Positions 4,719-6,116 of a stretch of 6,116 nucleotides of DNA are shown here, piece by piece. The translations under genes were made by a program, and so were the position numbers. The notes below the pieces were generated by a model that was given only the letters and a program-made list of their open reading frames with translations, did not search any database and was not told the origin of the DNA. Source of the DNA: Spirochaetia bacterium (GTDB lineage Bacteria; Spirochaetota; Spirochaetia; DTKZ01); the NCBI GenBank assembly GCA_031270615.1, contig JAISXE010000162.1, positions 1 through 6,116 on the forward strand, written 5' to 3'. How positions within the stretch are numbered: position 1 is the first letter of the stretch; each line of letters starts with the position of its first letter.

Positions 4719-6116
4719 ATGGTAAAACACGCAAAACCAAAAACATTTTATGACGAGTTTGTCCGCAAAGGCGGACCGGGAGAAAAAAACACGCACTACT
4801 GTCCGGGCTGCGGCCACGGCAACGTGCACAAGCTGATAGCGGAGGTTATCGACGAGCTGGGGATCCAGGATCGGGTGATTTTCTGCTCGCCTGTGGGGTG
4901 CAGCGTCTTCGCGTATTATTATTTTGACACGGGCAATGTCCAGTGCGCCCACGGACGGGCGCCCGCCGTGGGTACCGGCCTGGCCCGCGCGAGGGAAGAT
5001 TCAATCGTGATTTCCTACCAGGGAGACGGGGACCTTGCCGGCATCGGCATGGGGGCCATCATGCACGCGGCAAACCGAGGCGAGCGCATGGCCGTGTTTT
5101 TCGTCAACAACGCGATTTACGGCATGACCGGCGGGCAGATGGCGCCGACGACCATCGTGGGCCAGAAGACGCTGACCACCCCCTTTGGCCGCTCGCCGGG
5201 CCGTGACGGTTTTCCGCTGACCATGTGCGAGATCATCAACAACCTGGAAGCGCCCGTTTTTATCGAGAGGGTATCCCTGGCCAACGGCCCCCGGATTCTG
5301 AAAGCGAAGAAGGCCATCAGGCAGGCCCTGGTGAACCAGGTGGAGAAAAAAGGCTTCTCCTTTGTGGAGCTTCTTTCGCCCTGCCCGATTAACTGGAAGA
5401 TGCAGCCCATAGACGCGCGCAAATGGATAATCGACAAACTAGAGCCGATTTTCCCGGTAAAAAATTTCCGCAACAAAGAGGCGGGCGTGCAGCACGATGC
5501 CCTGCGGCCGATTCCCGACGATGAAATGAAAAAGCTTTTCACTGCCGAAAAAAACATTTCCATCAAACCCAAGGAAGCCCATATTCCCGAACAGCTTGTC
5601 AAACTGGCCGGTTTCGGCGGGCAGGGCGTGTTGTCCGGCGGCATACTCCTTGCGAACTGCGCCATAGCGGAAAAGCACAACACTTCCTGGCTGCCCTCCT
5701 ACGGCCCGGAAATGCGCGGGGGCACGGCAAACGCCGGCGTCATCATCTCAGACGGGCAAATAGGCTCTCCCCTGGTCGACAACCCGAATTTTTTTATTGC
5801 CATGAACGGGCCGTCCCTGGATTCCTTCGAGGACGAGGTGCTGCCCGGGGGCACGGTGCTGATAAACTCCTCGCTTATTGACCGCAGGGTAAAGCGGGCG
5901 GATATAAAGGCCCTGTACGCGCCGCTGACGGAGATAGCGCAGCAGGCGGGCGCGGTGGCCGCGGCGACGGTTGCGGGCATCGTGCTGTACGCCCTGGCGA
6001 CAGGCATCATCGCCGTGGATACCATCAGGCAGGTTATTCCTTTGTCGATAAAACGCAAGACCCTTGTGGAGGAAAACCTGAAGGTGGTGGACGCCACGGA
6101 GGAGTATTACAAAAAG
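4719..6116 (+). CDS. vorA: 2-oxoisovalerate ferredoxin oxidoreductase, fused beta-gamma subunit (stop codon outside window)
   Basis: The frame is open for 466 codons from ATG 4719 to the window end with no stop. It is a fusion. Residues about 1-250 form the TPP-binding beta subunit. They contain CPGCGHG (28-34), VGCS (59-62), the TPP/Mg motif GDGD (102-105) with VNNAIYGMTGGQMAPTT (129-145), and SPCP (220-223). C28, C31, C61 and C222 are the likely ligands of the beta-subunit [4Fe-4S] cluster by analogy. After a linker (about 251-291), residues 292-466 form the gamma domain, with GFGGQGVLSGG (298-308) and LPSYGPEMRGGTANAG (325-340). The gamma domain is already near its usual ~180 residues, so the stop probably lies just beyond 6116. 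The start is three bases after vorB, preceded only by a G run (4707-4712), so coupling to vorB is likely. As I recall, the methanogen VOR also has a long VorA of this kind, so the fusion is not unprecedented. Confidence 0.92.
   Translation, partial: MVKHAKPKTFYDEFVRKGGPGEKNTHYCPGCGHGNVHKLIAEVIDELGIQDRVIFCSPVGCSVFAYYYFDTGNVQCAHGRAPAVGTGLARAREDSIVISYQGDGDLAGIGMGAIMHAANRGERMAVFFVNNAIYGMTGGQMAPTTIVGQKTLTTPFGRSPGRDGFPLTMCEIINNLEAPVFIERVSLANGPRILKAKKAIRQALVNQVEKKGFSFVELLSPCPINWKMQPIDARKWIIDKLEPIFPVKNFRNKEAGVQHDALRPIPDDEMKKLFTAEKNISIKPKEAHIPEQLVKLAGFGGQGVLSGGILLANCAIAEKHNTSWLPSYGPEMRGGTANAGVIISDGQIGSPLVDNPNFFIAMNGPSLDSFEDEVLPGGTVLINSSLIDRRVKRADIKALYAPLTEIAQQAGAVAAATVAGIVLYALATGIIAVDTIRQVIPLSIKRKTLVEENLKVVDATEEYYKK

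Noticed and set aside
3600..4952. 450-codon open frame on - strand, antisense to vorB
   Set aside because: It is a shadow of the real vorB and the start of vorA. It has no recognisable domain, and the sense strand carries all the conserved motifs.

Overview
The window carries one six-gene operon on the + strand, preceded by about 870 bases of gene-free, hairpin-rich repeat DNA. The operon reads ptb, buk, a Cys-rich unknown protein, vorC, vorB, then a fused vorA-type gene that runs off the right end. It encodes a compact route between branched-chain 2-oxo acids and branched-chain fatty acids. The genes touch or nearly touch: a 4-base ATGA overlap, a 21-base gap, TAA directly abutting ATG, a 2-base gap and a 3-base gap. 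No terminator is visible between them.

Region 1-871 shows no credible gene. It holds a ~123-base repeat present twice (3-126 and 165-286). Three further modules share conserved flanks around GGGCTGGTCGC and GCCCAT(G/T)CATCC but have different centres. The region also holds at least ten short perfect inverted repeats and a promoter-like pair at 290-319. Just upstream of ptb there is a dyad, a tandem 9-mer and a weak extended -10.

Region 872-2880 holds phosphate butyryltransferase (Ptb) and butyrate kinase (Buk). They interconvert acyl-CoA, acyl-phosphate and free acid with ATP formation. Region 2902-3435 encodes an unrecognised 177-residue protein with eight cysteines. Region 3436-6116 encodes a 2-oxoacid:ferredoxin oxidoreductase: a two-cluster ferredoxin subunit, the alpha subunit, and a beta (TPP-binding) plus gamma fusion. 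The ferredoxin-alpha-beta order and the alpha subunit sequence look most like 2-oxoisovalerate ferredoxin oxidoreductase (VOR).

Together the enzymes can oxidise 2-oxoisovalerate and related oxo acids to the acyl-CoA, reduced ferredoxin and CO2, then harvest ATP through the acyl-phosphate. In reverse, they can activate branched short-chain fatty acids and reductively carboxylate them towards valine, leucine and isoleucine. The sequence does not say which direction dominates.

The organism is an anaerobic bacterium with ferredoxin-based amino-acid or fatty-acid metabolism, moderately high GC and strong AAGGAGG-type ribosome binding sites. The hairpin-rich repeats remind me of host-associated spirochaetes such as gut Treponema. 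That is a low-to-moderate-confidence impression; a Firmicute remains possible.
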